Shown here: piece by piece, positions 1 through 11,398 of the stretch
How positions within the stretch are numbered: position 1 is the stretch's first letter
Layout of the letters: every line of letters begins with the position of its first letter
Assembly: GCA_002964805.2 (NCBI GenBank)
Contig: PUDQ02000003.1
Coordinates: 3,844,001-3,908,000, forward strand
From: Trametes villosa
Taxonomy: Eukaryota > Basidiomycota > Agaricomycetes > Polyporales > Polyporaceae
Direction: 5' to 3'
Length of the DNA: 64,000 nucleotides
Made by a program: the position numbers and the translations under genes
The notes under the pieces: model-generated
Told to the model about the DNA's origin: nothing
The model's database searches: none
What the model saw: only the letters and a program-made list of their open reading frames with translations

Positions 1-3000
1 CCCGTCGCTCGCCCACTTCTCCCAACGACGCCCGCTATACAGTTCCCGCCGTTGCTCGTGACGCCAAGTTCAGCTCCTCCGCAGGAAAGCCCGACGCGTC
101 GATGACGCACGTCCAACTCTCAGGCGCTCCTCCGAAGAACTCAGAGAGAAAATTTCTGGCAGAGCCCAGGCCCGTGATGCGCCCCCACCCGAGCTGCGCA
201 AACGAGAAGAAGCTCTTCCATGTTGGCATCAGACAGGCGGACATCGCCCGACCTCCAGCGCCCGTCGCGGGACAATTTGCCCATACCGCCGTGCCCTCTC
301 TCTGCTGTCGCGCACGAGACCTCCTGCATCACCCTCTTGGCCGTCGGAGGGCCCGACGCGCCCTCCTACAAACTGTGCGTACGCACCCCGACGCGTCCGG
401 CGCGTTCTCGAGGACGTGACACGCCGCGAGCTCCACGACACGGCGGACGCTCGACTCCAACGTAACTCGGCTCGGGCCCCATTTTCAATTGATCGGGAAG
501 AGGCTCAACGTTCGCTGTCGCGGCAGCGGGAGCGTAATCGACACCGACGCCGTGGCCAGGCACGCCGCTCGCGCGCGCGTTGTGGGCGCCGGTGTACGTG
601 GGTGCCGCCGCGCGTGCGGCATCTATGCGCCGTCCGGCCATGGCTTCCAACGCTAGATGCCCGACGGACGGCGCGGCCCAGATTCAGCAGCTTGGCGCTG
701 TCCGAGACTGCGAGAGCGGAGTGCTCAGCGTCGCTGACGTGGCGACGCGCCCTGCGTGGGACGGGCGGGCGACAGCGTTCCGCTCTGTCGCCGACGCGGC
801 GAGGTCAGGGTCGGTGCTGCTCGCCTCCTGCCTCGCCGTTTGGAGTGTGATCGCGGGGCGCGCATCAGCCAGCGCGCGGGCGTACGCGGCGGCGGAGGAT
901 CGCGAGGGTGCGCCAGCGGTCGGCCCAGTGAGTACCCGTTCGCCGCTCGCAGCGCTCATCCTGTTCTCTCCGACTCGGGAGGTCCTCGTACGAAGGCCTC
1001 TCTCATCGACATCAGTAATATTGAGTCTGAAGTCTGTTCACAGACGAGATCCATGTTCGCGCGCATCAGATCATCGTCCTCTCCCCGAATCCCAGAGTCT
1101 GGCCAGATCCCCGACCGCTTTCGCACATTTCTACGCGTCAATTCGAAGTTGGTGCAATCTTCCAGCCCGCAGCGCGCTTGGCGCACGATGGCCGCCCGCC
1201 CTACGCGACGCCGCGAAGCACGGGCCTGCGTGGGAGCATCTCTCATCAATGCGTATCGTAGGTGTCCCGCTTCGCGCAATAGAGCCAGGTACGCAGGCGG
1301 CAGCGACGTCGGGACGCGGTACATACGCGCGACGTGGAAGATTTCGAACGTCGGGCTGCGAGCTTCTGGCAGCCGCGCTCGCGTGCGCGCGGGCAGCGTC
1401 ATGCAAGCTTCGTGGGCGCCACGGAGGGCCGACTGGGGCCCGACCGCCCGCCGGGCTTCTTTGAAGTTTGCAGTGCGTACTTACGGACTGTAGCGCAGGA
1501 TGCCCGGCGGGAGGAGTTACAAGTATCGCTGACTGTTTGTTGAACATGTCCGGCGGCTGAGCAGATACCTTGATGAGCAGATTGGGTACCTGCAGATCCT
1601 CGCAGCCGCGCGCCCCGCTGAGGGAAATGCAAAATCACCCGTAAGTGAGTACGTATGGTGGTCCGAACATCTGCAGCTAGAAGACCGGCCGCGCGCCGCT
1701 CTGCTCCAGCGGGCAGCATTCAAAGCGGCAGCACGCGGGACGCTATTTTGAAGCGGGCGGTCTATGTGGGCTTCGCGCAACAAGCGGACGGCCAGATCGG
1801 GCAGGGTTCGCCGGCGGTGAGTAGGGAGAAGCGCGTGCGTATGGAGTGCTCCCGGCGTGCCCACTGAAAGATTGCTCGAGCGTCGGGCTTCGGTGCTGGG
1901 GTAGTTTGTGTTCAAGTTGTTATGGCGTTGCTTCAAGTTGAGCCCGGGGCTTCCTGGGCGGGGTGAGCACTTCTCCCTCCTCCTTCTCCGCGACCTTCGT
2001 CTGAAGGAGTCGCTTCGAACGGCTGCTCTTTGCTCTCTGCGTAGGAGATGCGGCCTCGGACTTGCTGCTTCGAGTAGCGGCCTTGTTGCCGTCCGGGTCG
2101 AGAGCGCGGGGGCTATTGCTGTCCGCCTTGATTAGGGTGAGTTCAATAGAGAGTTAGGCTTTTTACGTACCGCGAGCTAACGATCGCCAGGCCTGGTGAC
2201 CTCCTGCTCATTTTGAACACGGACGAAGCGCTTCACCTCCGCTCCGGGGGGTCGAGCTTCCGTCGGGATCTTCGTGCACTTGTACAATGCCCTGGCTATT
2301 CTTGTTACCGAGCAGGAGCATGGAAAAGCGTCACTATGGAGTACTATCCGGTGAGCCGCTACAATGACTCTCGCGTCCGAGTCTCCACTCACAAAAATAA
2401 TTCTCCAGTCTACGGCCGCATGCCTTCGGTGCGGCTATGCGTACTAGCGAGTCTGATATAGCATTTTCTTACTGGTGTGGCCTCGAGGCTCTCCAGAGCT
2501 GAGGATACTAGGCACCAGCGCCGCTGACGTCGTACCTTCCTGTGAGAGGGCGATCGTCAACTTTCGCTGTCTGTAAAAGTTGAGGTCGAGGTCGAGACCG
2601 CCGAATTCATCATGCATGGCTCACTGGTCTCAGAGGCACCCGTTACCAGTCGAATGAGTATCGGACTGTTCTGCGGGTTTGGAGTACCTGAATGCTCTAT
2701 TCGTTATGTACTCGGACGGTCGCGCTTTGCAATAGCTTTGGGCCAACAAGGAGGGGACGAGTCGCTTCTGTTGAAGGCGGCGAATACTGCAGCTTGGCCT
2801 AGTACGTCGTGAATGCTCACTGGCATCATAAGCATGACCGTCTGGATTTCGCGTTTGAATGTCTGGACCTACGCGTATCGGTACCGACACGCATGTATAG
2901 GGACCGTGATGGATAGCGGCGCCGCCACATTATTACGATCGAGAGGAATGTCGGTGCTGTCAGAATAAACACAAGCACCTGAGTCCTGTGCGGCGTGGAA

Positions 3001-3300
3001 CGAGGACAGGCACGCACTTTCGCAGACAGACTAAATCCCGCCACCAGCGCGTGCCTCGAGGCCCGCGCCGCTGAGTGCGCGTCGCCGCCGCCACAGGGCC
3101 TCGCAAGTCGCGGAGCGCAAAACGTTGTACCCGTCATACTGCACTTCAGCTTGAGATGGTGATACTGATAGTTTCCGACCCTAGCACTGCGAGAGTCAAG
3201 GGGCCCGATAAATGACGGAGAAATAGGCTAGAATAGCTCTTTTGATTAGCAGGCTATAGCTGCGTAGTAGCTGAATTTCGAGTATGGTCTACTACCGAAG
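1..3300. other. Stretch with no recognisable gene
   Basis: Both strands carry only short or GC-driven open frames. The longest (580-1464, +) is arginine-, alanine- and serine-rich and low in recognisable structure. I found no domain signature, no chain of exons joined by consensus splice sites, and no reverse-transcriptase or transposase motif. It may be intergenic DNA or old decayed sequence. A real gene that I do not recognise cannot be excluded. Confidence 0.5.
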
Positions 3301-3419
3301 TCGGGGGCGAGTATGCGTAGGGGGAGGGCGGGGTCTGCCGCACGCCGCCCGGGCTGGGGCGGGTATTTTACAGTAGGAGCGTCCGGGCTTCATTTGGGGT
3401 ACCGTACCGAGACTCGATC

Positions 3420-3600
3420 AGGAAACATGCGAGAACGAGGGGGGCTGAGACGAGACGAGGCGAAGCGAGGCGAGCGGGTCTACCAGAGCGAGAGGCGGGG
3501 GCGAGGCAGGGGCGGCGGCGTACCTGTACGAGCGAGCGTGGCGCGAGGGAGGGAGGGGCGCCAGGGGGCGAGGTGCGAGGGGGGAGAGTAAAGAGGGGCG
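3420..3600. repeat. Purine-rich low-complexity tract with a G-quadruplex motif
   Basis: The + strand is almost all G and A with short imperfect repeats of a GACGAGGC-like unit. At 3547-3568 four G runs occur (GGG, GGG, GGGG, GGGGG) with loops of 1, 1 and 5 nt, which satisfies the usual G3+N1-7 quadruplex pattern. It lies about 140 nt beyond the stop of the P450 gene that runs toward it on the minus strand, so it may mark that gene's 3' end. Confidence 0.6.
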
Positions 3601-3706
3601 CGAGATCGTGTATCTCGGGGTTCCAGTCCATCATGTACACGCGCGCGGCGCACCCAGGGGCGCCGCACACATCCATCCAATCATCCATCTGCACACGCAC
3701 ACCCAC

Positions 3707-5997
3707 TCACTGCGCGAGCGTGACGTGCAGCGGCAGCAGGCCGCCACGGCCGTCGACGACGGGCTGGAGCGTCGGCGAGATGCGCTCCTCGACGCGCGCG
3801 GTCGTCTCGTGGAACTCGAGGCTGCGCACGAGCGTCGCGAGGATGACCTTGAACTCGAACACCGCGAGGCGGTACCCGATGCAGTTGCGCGGGCCGTCGC
3901 AGAACGTGACGAGCCCGCTCCAGCCATGCGGGAGCTCGCTGGGCGGCGGGACGCGCCCGGGCGTGAGCCAGCGCTCGGGGTCGAAGGACGCGGCGCTCGG
4001 GCCCCACACCGCGGGGTTGACGTGCATGGTCGTGAAGGGGATGTGGAAGACCTGGCCGGCGGAGACACGGATGGAGGAGAGCTTCTCCCCGGACGCGGTG
4101 ACGATCGGCTTGCTGAGCGGGATCACGTCGTCGCGGAGGGCGACGCGCTCCGTCTGGGGCGAGGCGGGGTGCAGGCGGAGGCTGCGAGCGGATGTCAACG
4201 AGTGATCGCCGGAAGAGAGCGTGTAAATTAGTGCTCACCCCTCCTTGACGACGGCGTTGAGGTACTCGAGGCGCTGGATGTCGTCGTAGCTCAGGTCACG
4301 GCCGACGCGACGAATCTCGTCGCGCAGCTTCTCCTGGAACTGCGGGTTGCGCGCGAGCTCGAGCAGCGTGAAGCTGAGCGAGCCCGCAGTGGTCTCATGC
4401 CCGACCATGATGAACGTGTTCACGTTGTCGACGATCTGCTGGGGCGTGAGCGCGGCGGCCTTGGAGTCGCCCGCGCGCTGCGCCTTGACGAGGATGCTCA
4501 TGATGTCGCGTCCGCGCTCGCTGACGGACCCGCTCTCAAGCAGGCGCATGGAGAGCTTCGTGGTGATCTCGCGGATGCGCCCGCCGGCGCGGATGGCCTC
4601 GACCGGGAGCTTCGTGAGCAGGAGGGTGATGAACGGCACGGCGCGCATCACGAGCATCGCGACGAAGCCGCCGAACCCGAGTCCAGTGTTGACGTGCCCC
4701 TCCCAGGAGGCGTGGATCTCCTTCGCCTCGGTGCTCTGACCTGCCTTGAAGTCATGGCCAAAGGCGACGCGACCGATGATGTCGAGGCTGGTGATGCGAA
4801 CGGTGAAATATTGTGAGCGCGCGCTGCTCGCGACTGATTGCGCCGGGCGGGAGAAGACGTACGTGCAGGTGGAGGTGTACTCGGTGATGTTGACGGTGGC
4901 AGCGCCGCCGGCGGAGAGCACATGGTTCGTCAGTCTGCTCTCGAGCTGCAGGCGGGCGAGTGCAGGGAGACAGAGAGATCATAGATCGGGGCGAGTGCGG
5001 GTCGGCGCGGGGTAGCAGCGGGGCGATCAGTGACGGGCCCATCCTGCCGTATAAGGAGATTCACTTGCCTTTTCGGAGCACTCAGAGATGTCGTCCGCCA
5101 TGCCCTTGATGGCTTCCGACCTGTGTCGGAGCGAACTTGTCAGCGGACGGGCTTCGCTGTACAGACAGTTTTCGCCGTTCCCTCCGCCTGGCTCACCGCT
5201 GCCCCGCGTGTGTGGCGGCGGGGCCCGCGCTGACCCTGACGCGGGCGGAGGCGAGCTGCGCTGAGCGCGCGCGGCGACGAGGAGGATACTCACGAGAAGG
5301 CAGGGGCAATGATGCGGCGCTGGGTCTTGTGGTCGTCGCCCTCAGCCCAGACGAGGCCTTTGCCCAGGACGTTCGCGACGGGAGGTCTGAACGCCGGAGA
5401 CTTCACTGCAGGAGAAGGCGCGTCAGCGTCCGCTCACATCGTAAGTTGTCGGGCGCGATGGACTCCGGCGAGCGCCATACGGAAGGCCGTCTCGGTGGAG
5501 TGTGGTCTGTATGGTGGAGGGGAAGACGATGGCAAGGTACTGACCGTAGTCATCGGCGTTCTGAAAGATGTGTTGGACGGCGGCATGGTCTGCCGCGACG
5601 ATCTGCACGGAGACATGCGTGTGTGAGCGAAGCGGACATGCTTGAGGCTATCGGGCGGATGCCGGTGCGGATACTCACGATGTCGGGGTGGAAGAGCGCG
5701 CCCTTGACGCGGAAGAAGGGCCCGCAGAGCGCGGCCCACTTTGTGTACGTCTCGGTCGCCTGCCCTTGGAAGGTCGCGAGCTCGTGGCCCCAGAGCCAAT
5801 GCGCGAGTGCGCGGGGCTGTAGCGAGCAGAGCGCGTCAGAGGGCGTGCGCGGAGGGGGGAAGTGTCGTAAGACTTACGGCGCTGGGAACGCGATGGACGT
5901 CTTGGCGCTTCCGGTTGGAGAGCCAGCGGACGATGTAAAGGAAGGCAGCTACGGATAGGAGGAATGCGGGCGGGGAGGAGAGCAACGTGGCTGCCAT
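3707..5997 (-). CDS. Cytochrome P450 monooxygenase
   Basis: This is a multi-exon microsomal P450. The start at 5997 gives an N-terminal hydrophobic anchor (MAATLLSSPPAFLLSVAAFL) that fits ER membrane insertion. Exons I can join in frame are 5997-5878, 5816-5679, 5602-5545, 5405-5294, 5120-5069, then one from 4945 and two large ones ending at 3707. Diagnostic motifs are all present: I-helix VGHETTAGS, K-helix ExxR as EGLR, FDPERW, and the heme loop FCDGPRNCIG with its cysteine ligand. The expected activity is an NADPH- and CPR-dependent monooxygenation; the substrate cannot be read. The sequence resembles the large CYP families expanded in wood-decay fungi. One intron (5068-4946) uses a GC donor (AAG|GCAAGT). 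No biosynthetic core enzyme lies nearby. Confidence 0.93.
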
Positions 5998-7247
5998 GTT
6001 GGGCGGATGCGAGAAAGGGGTGCGAGGAGGAGGTGGGGAAGGGCAAAGGAGCGTGGAATACGACCCGGAGCGGGCGTGCGGTTGACTTGTTGGCGATGGA
6101 AAGAGGAGAGTTGTCGGTGAGGGGCAGGGCGGGGTCGCGGCTCTGATATGCCCAAAGCGACGCTAGCCGTCGCGAGCATTTTTCTGACGGCGCACGGCGC
6201 ACGGGGCGTCGGCGGGCGGAGAAGCAGCGTATTGCGTCTGCTGGCAGCCCACGCTGCACCCGCCGCGCGCGAATCCGAATCCCCTCGGGCTTCTCGCGCG
6301 CGCAGGCTGCCTCTGCGCCCCCGGTCTCGTTTTTCCGCCTCCGCCGCGCGAAGCGCGAGACAGACGAGATCTGCCAGTCGGATTGCCGTCGCATCCGCTG
6401 CGGAGGGTCGTAGGGTCGACGAGGCTCGCCGAGACACCTCCCCGCGTCGACGGGTGACTGTGAAGGGTGCACAGCGCTCGCATAAGCCCCCTTAGCCGAG
6501 GCGTATCTCAATTAACGTCTAAATTAACTGCAAACCCCAATCTCCAATAGGAAGGCGGGCCTTCCAGGGCCTAGTACTTGTCGTGGGTTCTCGGGGAGAA
6601 CCGAGAGTACAAACACACGTCCAAAACGGGGAAGAAAGATGGCGCCCAGGCGGGATGCGACCCTTGTATTTTCCCCGCCTTCTTTGGGGCCCGTTGCCAG
6701 CGTAGGTTTCGTTTTCTGGCTTAGACTCACCGTCATCGCAGCAGTCATGTGGGCACGGGGAGAGGGTGTCGGTGCGTGATATCGCGCACCCACGGCAGCC
6801 GGCCGCAGACGGAGCACGACGGGCGTGAAGTGTGTACGGCAGCGCTTGCGTTGCGTGCCTAAGTCCGGGCGTGAGAGCTGATGGGTTCAAAGCGAGGCCC
6901 CGGAAGGGAAAGGGCGAGCCCGTTGCGCATCCCCTCGCTTACGGCCGCTGGGCAGTTGGGGGACGTGGGGCGGGCGCCCGGGGGGCAACGCTCAGGCTGA
7001 CGAGCAAGGTTCCATCCAATTTGCGCGTGGGACGCGTTCTGATCCTTCCCGAATCCAGCCAGCGCAGGCTGGATAGGAGCCGAGCCAGAAGGCTTCGAAG
7101 CCACACCCTGTCGTGTAAATATCGCCCGTCCGCCGCGAGGTCCCGTCCAGAGCCCCCTCCTCCTCCGGGTCGCGTCTCACTTCCTGTCCCTTCCTTCGCC
7201 CTTACCTCTTACCTCGCCCCCTCTCCTCCCCGTACACCGTCGCCATC
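5998..7247. other. Divergent intergenic region between the P450 and a membrane-protein gene
   Basis: About 1.25 kb separates the two oppositely oriented starts and must hold both promoters. The open frames here are GC-rich and carry no recognisable protein features. I see no well-placed TATA element that I would defend. Confidence 0.5.
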
Positions 7248-8831
7248 ATGGTTGAGTGGAACTCGCAAGCGGAGCTCGTCCTCGACGCCAGTACGTCTCG
7301 GCTTCGCACTTGCTTGCACGTCGCGACTGTGACGCTGATCGCGCGCTGCCTTCCACAGCCGTCTTCCTCAAGTTCATGCATGCCCTCTCCGGCCTGTACT
7401 TGTGAGCATCCCGGACGCGTGTCTGCCTTTCCGGGCGCGTCCTGACGCAACGCCTCCCCAGCTGGGAATACGTTACCTCGCTTGACTTCGAGTGGGGCTT
7501 CTTCACCGGGAAGAAGCGCTTCCACTACCCGGCGGTGTTCTACTTCTTGAACAGGTATTGCTTGCTGTTCACGATGATTGGCATGTAAGTGTTACGCGCA
7601 TCATACTTCTTCTCGCAGATATTAACTTCGCCTCCGCAGCTTGATCGCGCTCGACACGACGACGTAAGTGTGGATCTATGTACGCACCTCGGAGCCGTCC
7701 CTAACGGCCCCGACCGTATAGCGAGATCAACTGCCAGTCGCTGTACACATTCAACCAGATCATGGGCCAGGCCTCCTCCGGCCTCGCAAGTATCAACCTG
7801 TCGATCCGCACGTGAGTTTGCCCCTCCGATCCCTACAGCGCCCTATGGTTCTGACGATCCTGTTTCAGGATGGCGCTCTGGTCACATCACCGCTGGATCG
7901 TCATCCCGATCGTCGTCATCATCCTCGGTCACTGGTCGCTCATCCTTCAGGGTGTCCTCGTTAAGGCGTCGTGGGTCGATGGCCAAGGCTGTCTCGTGAC
8001 CGGCTCGAACAACACCATCCTCGCCGCGACGTTCATCTACTCGATGTGCTTCGACCTCGTCATCTTGCTGCTCAGCATGTACAAGCTCGTCATCGGCGTC
8101 AAGGGCGGCCGCTCGCAGCTCATGACCCTCCTGTTCAAGGACGGTCTTGTGTACTTCATTATTGCGTACGTATCACTTCGCTCGGTCGCGCGACGCTCAT
8201 ACGCTTACATTCGCTGCTCAGGTTCTTGTCCAACTTGTTGGCGACTGTCTTCATCATGTTGAACCTCAACGCGATCATGAGCGTCATCTTCAACGTCCCC
8301 GCGGCCATCTTCTCGACGGTACGCGCCTCGTCTCCAGTGTCACTCCTTGACCCATCACTCACGCGTGCTCTCTTGTAGATCGTGGCCTGCCGCGCGGTTC
8401 GTCGATTGACCAACTTCTCGACGCGCGGACCCGAAGTCTTGTACGTCGCATTGCGCCTTCTTACTCTTTGAGGGACGGTCTAACCAGGTTCGCGTTATCA
8501 GCTCGAGCGGCACTGGCCACAGTTTCCGCGTCGCGCACCCCGCGACGGCCGCGAACACCATCGGGATCAACTCTGGCATGCCCACGCGCGGGACGATCAA
8601 GCACAAGTCGGAGCTCTCGAACGGCGTGCACGTCCAGGTATGCCCCTCACCCTCTCACTCTCGCGCGTACTGTGGCTAACGAAATGCGCGCAGATGCAGA
8701 CGTTTACCGTCGCGGACGAGGACCACATGTCCGACTACAACTCCGAGGGCGACACGCAGAAGACGCGCGTCGCGGACCCCGAGATGGGCGATGCCGAGAT
8801 CTCCGCCGAGTTCAAGCGGCCGCCATACTAG
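7248..8831 (+). CDS. Multi-pass (about seven-helix) membrane protein of unknown function
   Basis: About ten exons join in frame through consensus splice sites. The start is MVEWNSQAELVLD at 7248 and the end is AEFKRPPY at 8831. The protein begins with a short extracellular-type N-terminus, then segments such as VFLKFMHALSGLYFWEYV, YFLNRYCLLFTMIGI, WIVIPIVVIILGHWSLIL, FIYSMCFDLVILLLSMYKL and FLSNLLATVFIMLNLNAIM. It ends in a hydrophilic, acidic cytosolic tail of about 100 residues. The architecture matches the receptor-like or transporter-like membrane proteins common in Agaricomycetes, but I cannot give a ligand. The exon before the tail uses the acceptor TTATCAG (around 8500), not the nearer AACCAG, because only that keeps the tail in frame. 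Function is unassigned. Confidence 0.85.
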
Positions 8832-11398
8832 ACGCGTTCGCGCCGCTCATTTCCTCGCCCTCTCTTTTTGCATTGGGGACGCTCGCTTCGGAGGACAGCG
8901 AGCCGGGCTGCCTTCGCGCACGCCCTTACATTTTGACAGGTGTCCCCCTCATCGCACCCTATTACCCACTGCCCCACCACATACCATATCGCGCGCGCGC
9001 CTGAGACGCGCGGAAAATTCGCCCGGAGGATCCCTAGGAAGTTCGAACACGCTTGCTGCTGGCTGCTCGTTGCTCTGTACATTTGCTGTGTATAAAAAGT
9101 GCGCTCACCATCCGTTTCTCGTCCGCGCGTGCGTCTGCGGTGTGCTCATGAGTTGTCCTGTTCTGCTCTTCCTCGGTGTCTTTTCGTGCACTTCCACGTG
9201 AACCCGCGCATCGTCAACTGCACGCGCGATCGTCGCGAACCGCCGTCACTCAATGCTCGCCTTGAATCACCCTCGGCGCCCTGCCTATCTCCCCGGCGCG
9301 TTCTCGAATGCCGTTGCTGGTGCGACCCCCATTCACTCTCGGCATCTTCCCCGACCCGCGCTGCGTTACCCAGATTCACCCACGGGCCCCACCCACTCCC
9401 CGCTGCTCATAGCTTTCGTCGCTCGTTCTGCACCATACCCCACACTCGCTTGATATCATCGGACCTTTGGGATACTAGATCTAGGATACTAAATGCAACG
9501 TGAATCTACTACTGCTACTATGGTATACCCGCCGCCGTGTAATTGCACTACAAATGCCGTCGTCTGCTGTCTTCTGCAGCTTGCCGGAATACTCCCGTGG
9601 CTGGAATCTGGCTGCCTAATCAGGAGAGTTGTTTGTGGCCGGAAGAGGCAGCTGAAAAGAAGCCGAGCGCTGCGCTCGCTGAGTCTGATGGACGAACGCG
9701 CCGACGTGAGCCCGAGCGCGCGAGTGGTGTCCACGACGCGCCCACAAACCAACACGCGCGATGGCCGCGCCCTCAGCACACAGCCTAGACAGACCCCCCA
9801 TCAAGTGACGCGGGCGGGGGCGAGAGCGACATGGCCGTATCTATCACGTCGTGTGCCAAGTCTGTACGTCGCCTACGACTTCAATCTTTGCGCGCGCATG
9901 AACAGCACTAGCCTCGTGGAGGCGGAGGAACGGGGGCGACGTCGGCTACTTGGCCCCATCCGCCGTGCCTTGCGACGCTCAACGCCGAAGAGGAGCCTAG
10001 CCAACCCGCGAGTCGTGACCGGCGCAATTTCCTGCGGCATCACTTGCTGCGGTGTTCATCGTGGTCGCACATAGTATGGAATCTGAATATTGGGGTCGCC
10101 ATCACTGGCCGTTGCGTCGTCGCGGGAGTGCCTAGAGAGGAAGAAGCGGATCAATACTGGAACTTGGGATTTGTATGTGCGAGTGGGGAAGGTTGACATC
10201 ACCTTCCAGCGGGATTCGCGAATCTGTGCGGGATCGGGGCCCGACAAGGTCCGGGCCATACAAGTGGAAGTCCAGCCACGGCGAAGGAGGGGAGGGTGAG
10301 CAGCGTTGTTACGCGGAGTGATCCCATGCATTCAACCACGCCATGGGGCGGCGGCCACGATCTGGACGTCGAGAGCAGCACGGGCCGTGCATTGAATGGG
10401 CGAACGGTAGGACGCGAAGAAGCTGGCATCGGTAAGTCACTGGCGGGACTGCATTTCGACATGCTGTGCGCGTTGGTGGCTTGATCGCTCAACGTCGCAT
10501 AAGTGCTCATTGTTCTGAGAAGCCGAGTAAGCCTAAGGATTGTATGAAATGAGTCTAAGTACTCACGTTTACGTTCGTCGGGTCGCAGTGGTGCCGGCAG
10601 ATGCCACTAGGCTCCCGCGCCCATGGGTGTGAGAGAGCGGCGTGGTGTGCAAGAGTGCCAGAAGCGGGTTCTGCCGGAGCTAGCATAGCCGCAAGTCTGA
10701 GCTAACGGAGGCTCGCACGAAAGGTTGGTTTACATTCCCAGTGCCTGGATAGCCTCCATGTTGTCGGACGGATCTAGAGTTCTACGGCATGTGTTGCGGT
10801 GGCGGACGCGAAGCTCGTGAGGATGCATAGGGACCGGCGCGCCGACGATTTAGTCGGGGGCTGCTGGAAGCAGCGTAGCTCGAATCGGCGGTTTTTGCGG
10901 CTCTTGCATTCTTGATCGCTGAGCGTCGCAAGGCTACCGCGGTTGGCTCGAAGGACAACCGGTGTGCTTGGCGGCCCGCGTCTGTGCGGGTTCGCACAAA
11001 ATGCCAGCCTCGGAACGCTCTCTAGAGTGGTCTGTCGAAACCCATGTGGGTCTGGCAAGACGCATGGATCGAGCACGGCGCTTGTAGCCAGTCTATACTG
11101 CGTTGAGCCTCGAACAAGCTGACTTTGATAGTCATTTGAGTTTTGCTGTGGACCGAGTGGTCAGTAAGGTGGGTTCCGACAGATCATACTATGTACTTAC
11201 CTCATATCACAGGCGAGGCTTGACACGAGGTGCCAGTGTGGTTGTAGGTCCGCGTCAGGCTGCGTCTTGAGGCTATGCTAGGAGCTCGTACACGAAACTC
11301 ATCTATATCGTGAAGACGTGAAAGAACATGACCACGCCGAACGCGTGTCTCTATTGCTACCCGCGTATACCCCAAACCCGATGAAAACGTTACCTAGT
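8832..11398. other. 2.6-kb stretch without a recognisable gene
   Basis: This lies between the 3' end of the membrane-protein gene and the 3' end of MFS transporter 1. Open frames up to 193 codons exist (for example 9493-10074, +), but they are composition-driven, lack domains and have no supporting splice structure. No transposon protein is visible. Confidence 0.5.

Noticed and set aside
580..1464. 294-codon open frame on the + strand
   Set aside because: Arg/Ala/Ser-rich composition typical of GC-driven chance frames; overlapping frames on the other strand are equally long; no domain.
5137..5958. 273-codon open frame on the + strand
   Set aside because: It is antisense to well-supported P450 exons with matching splice sites.
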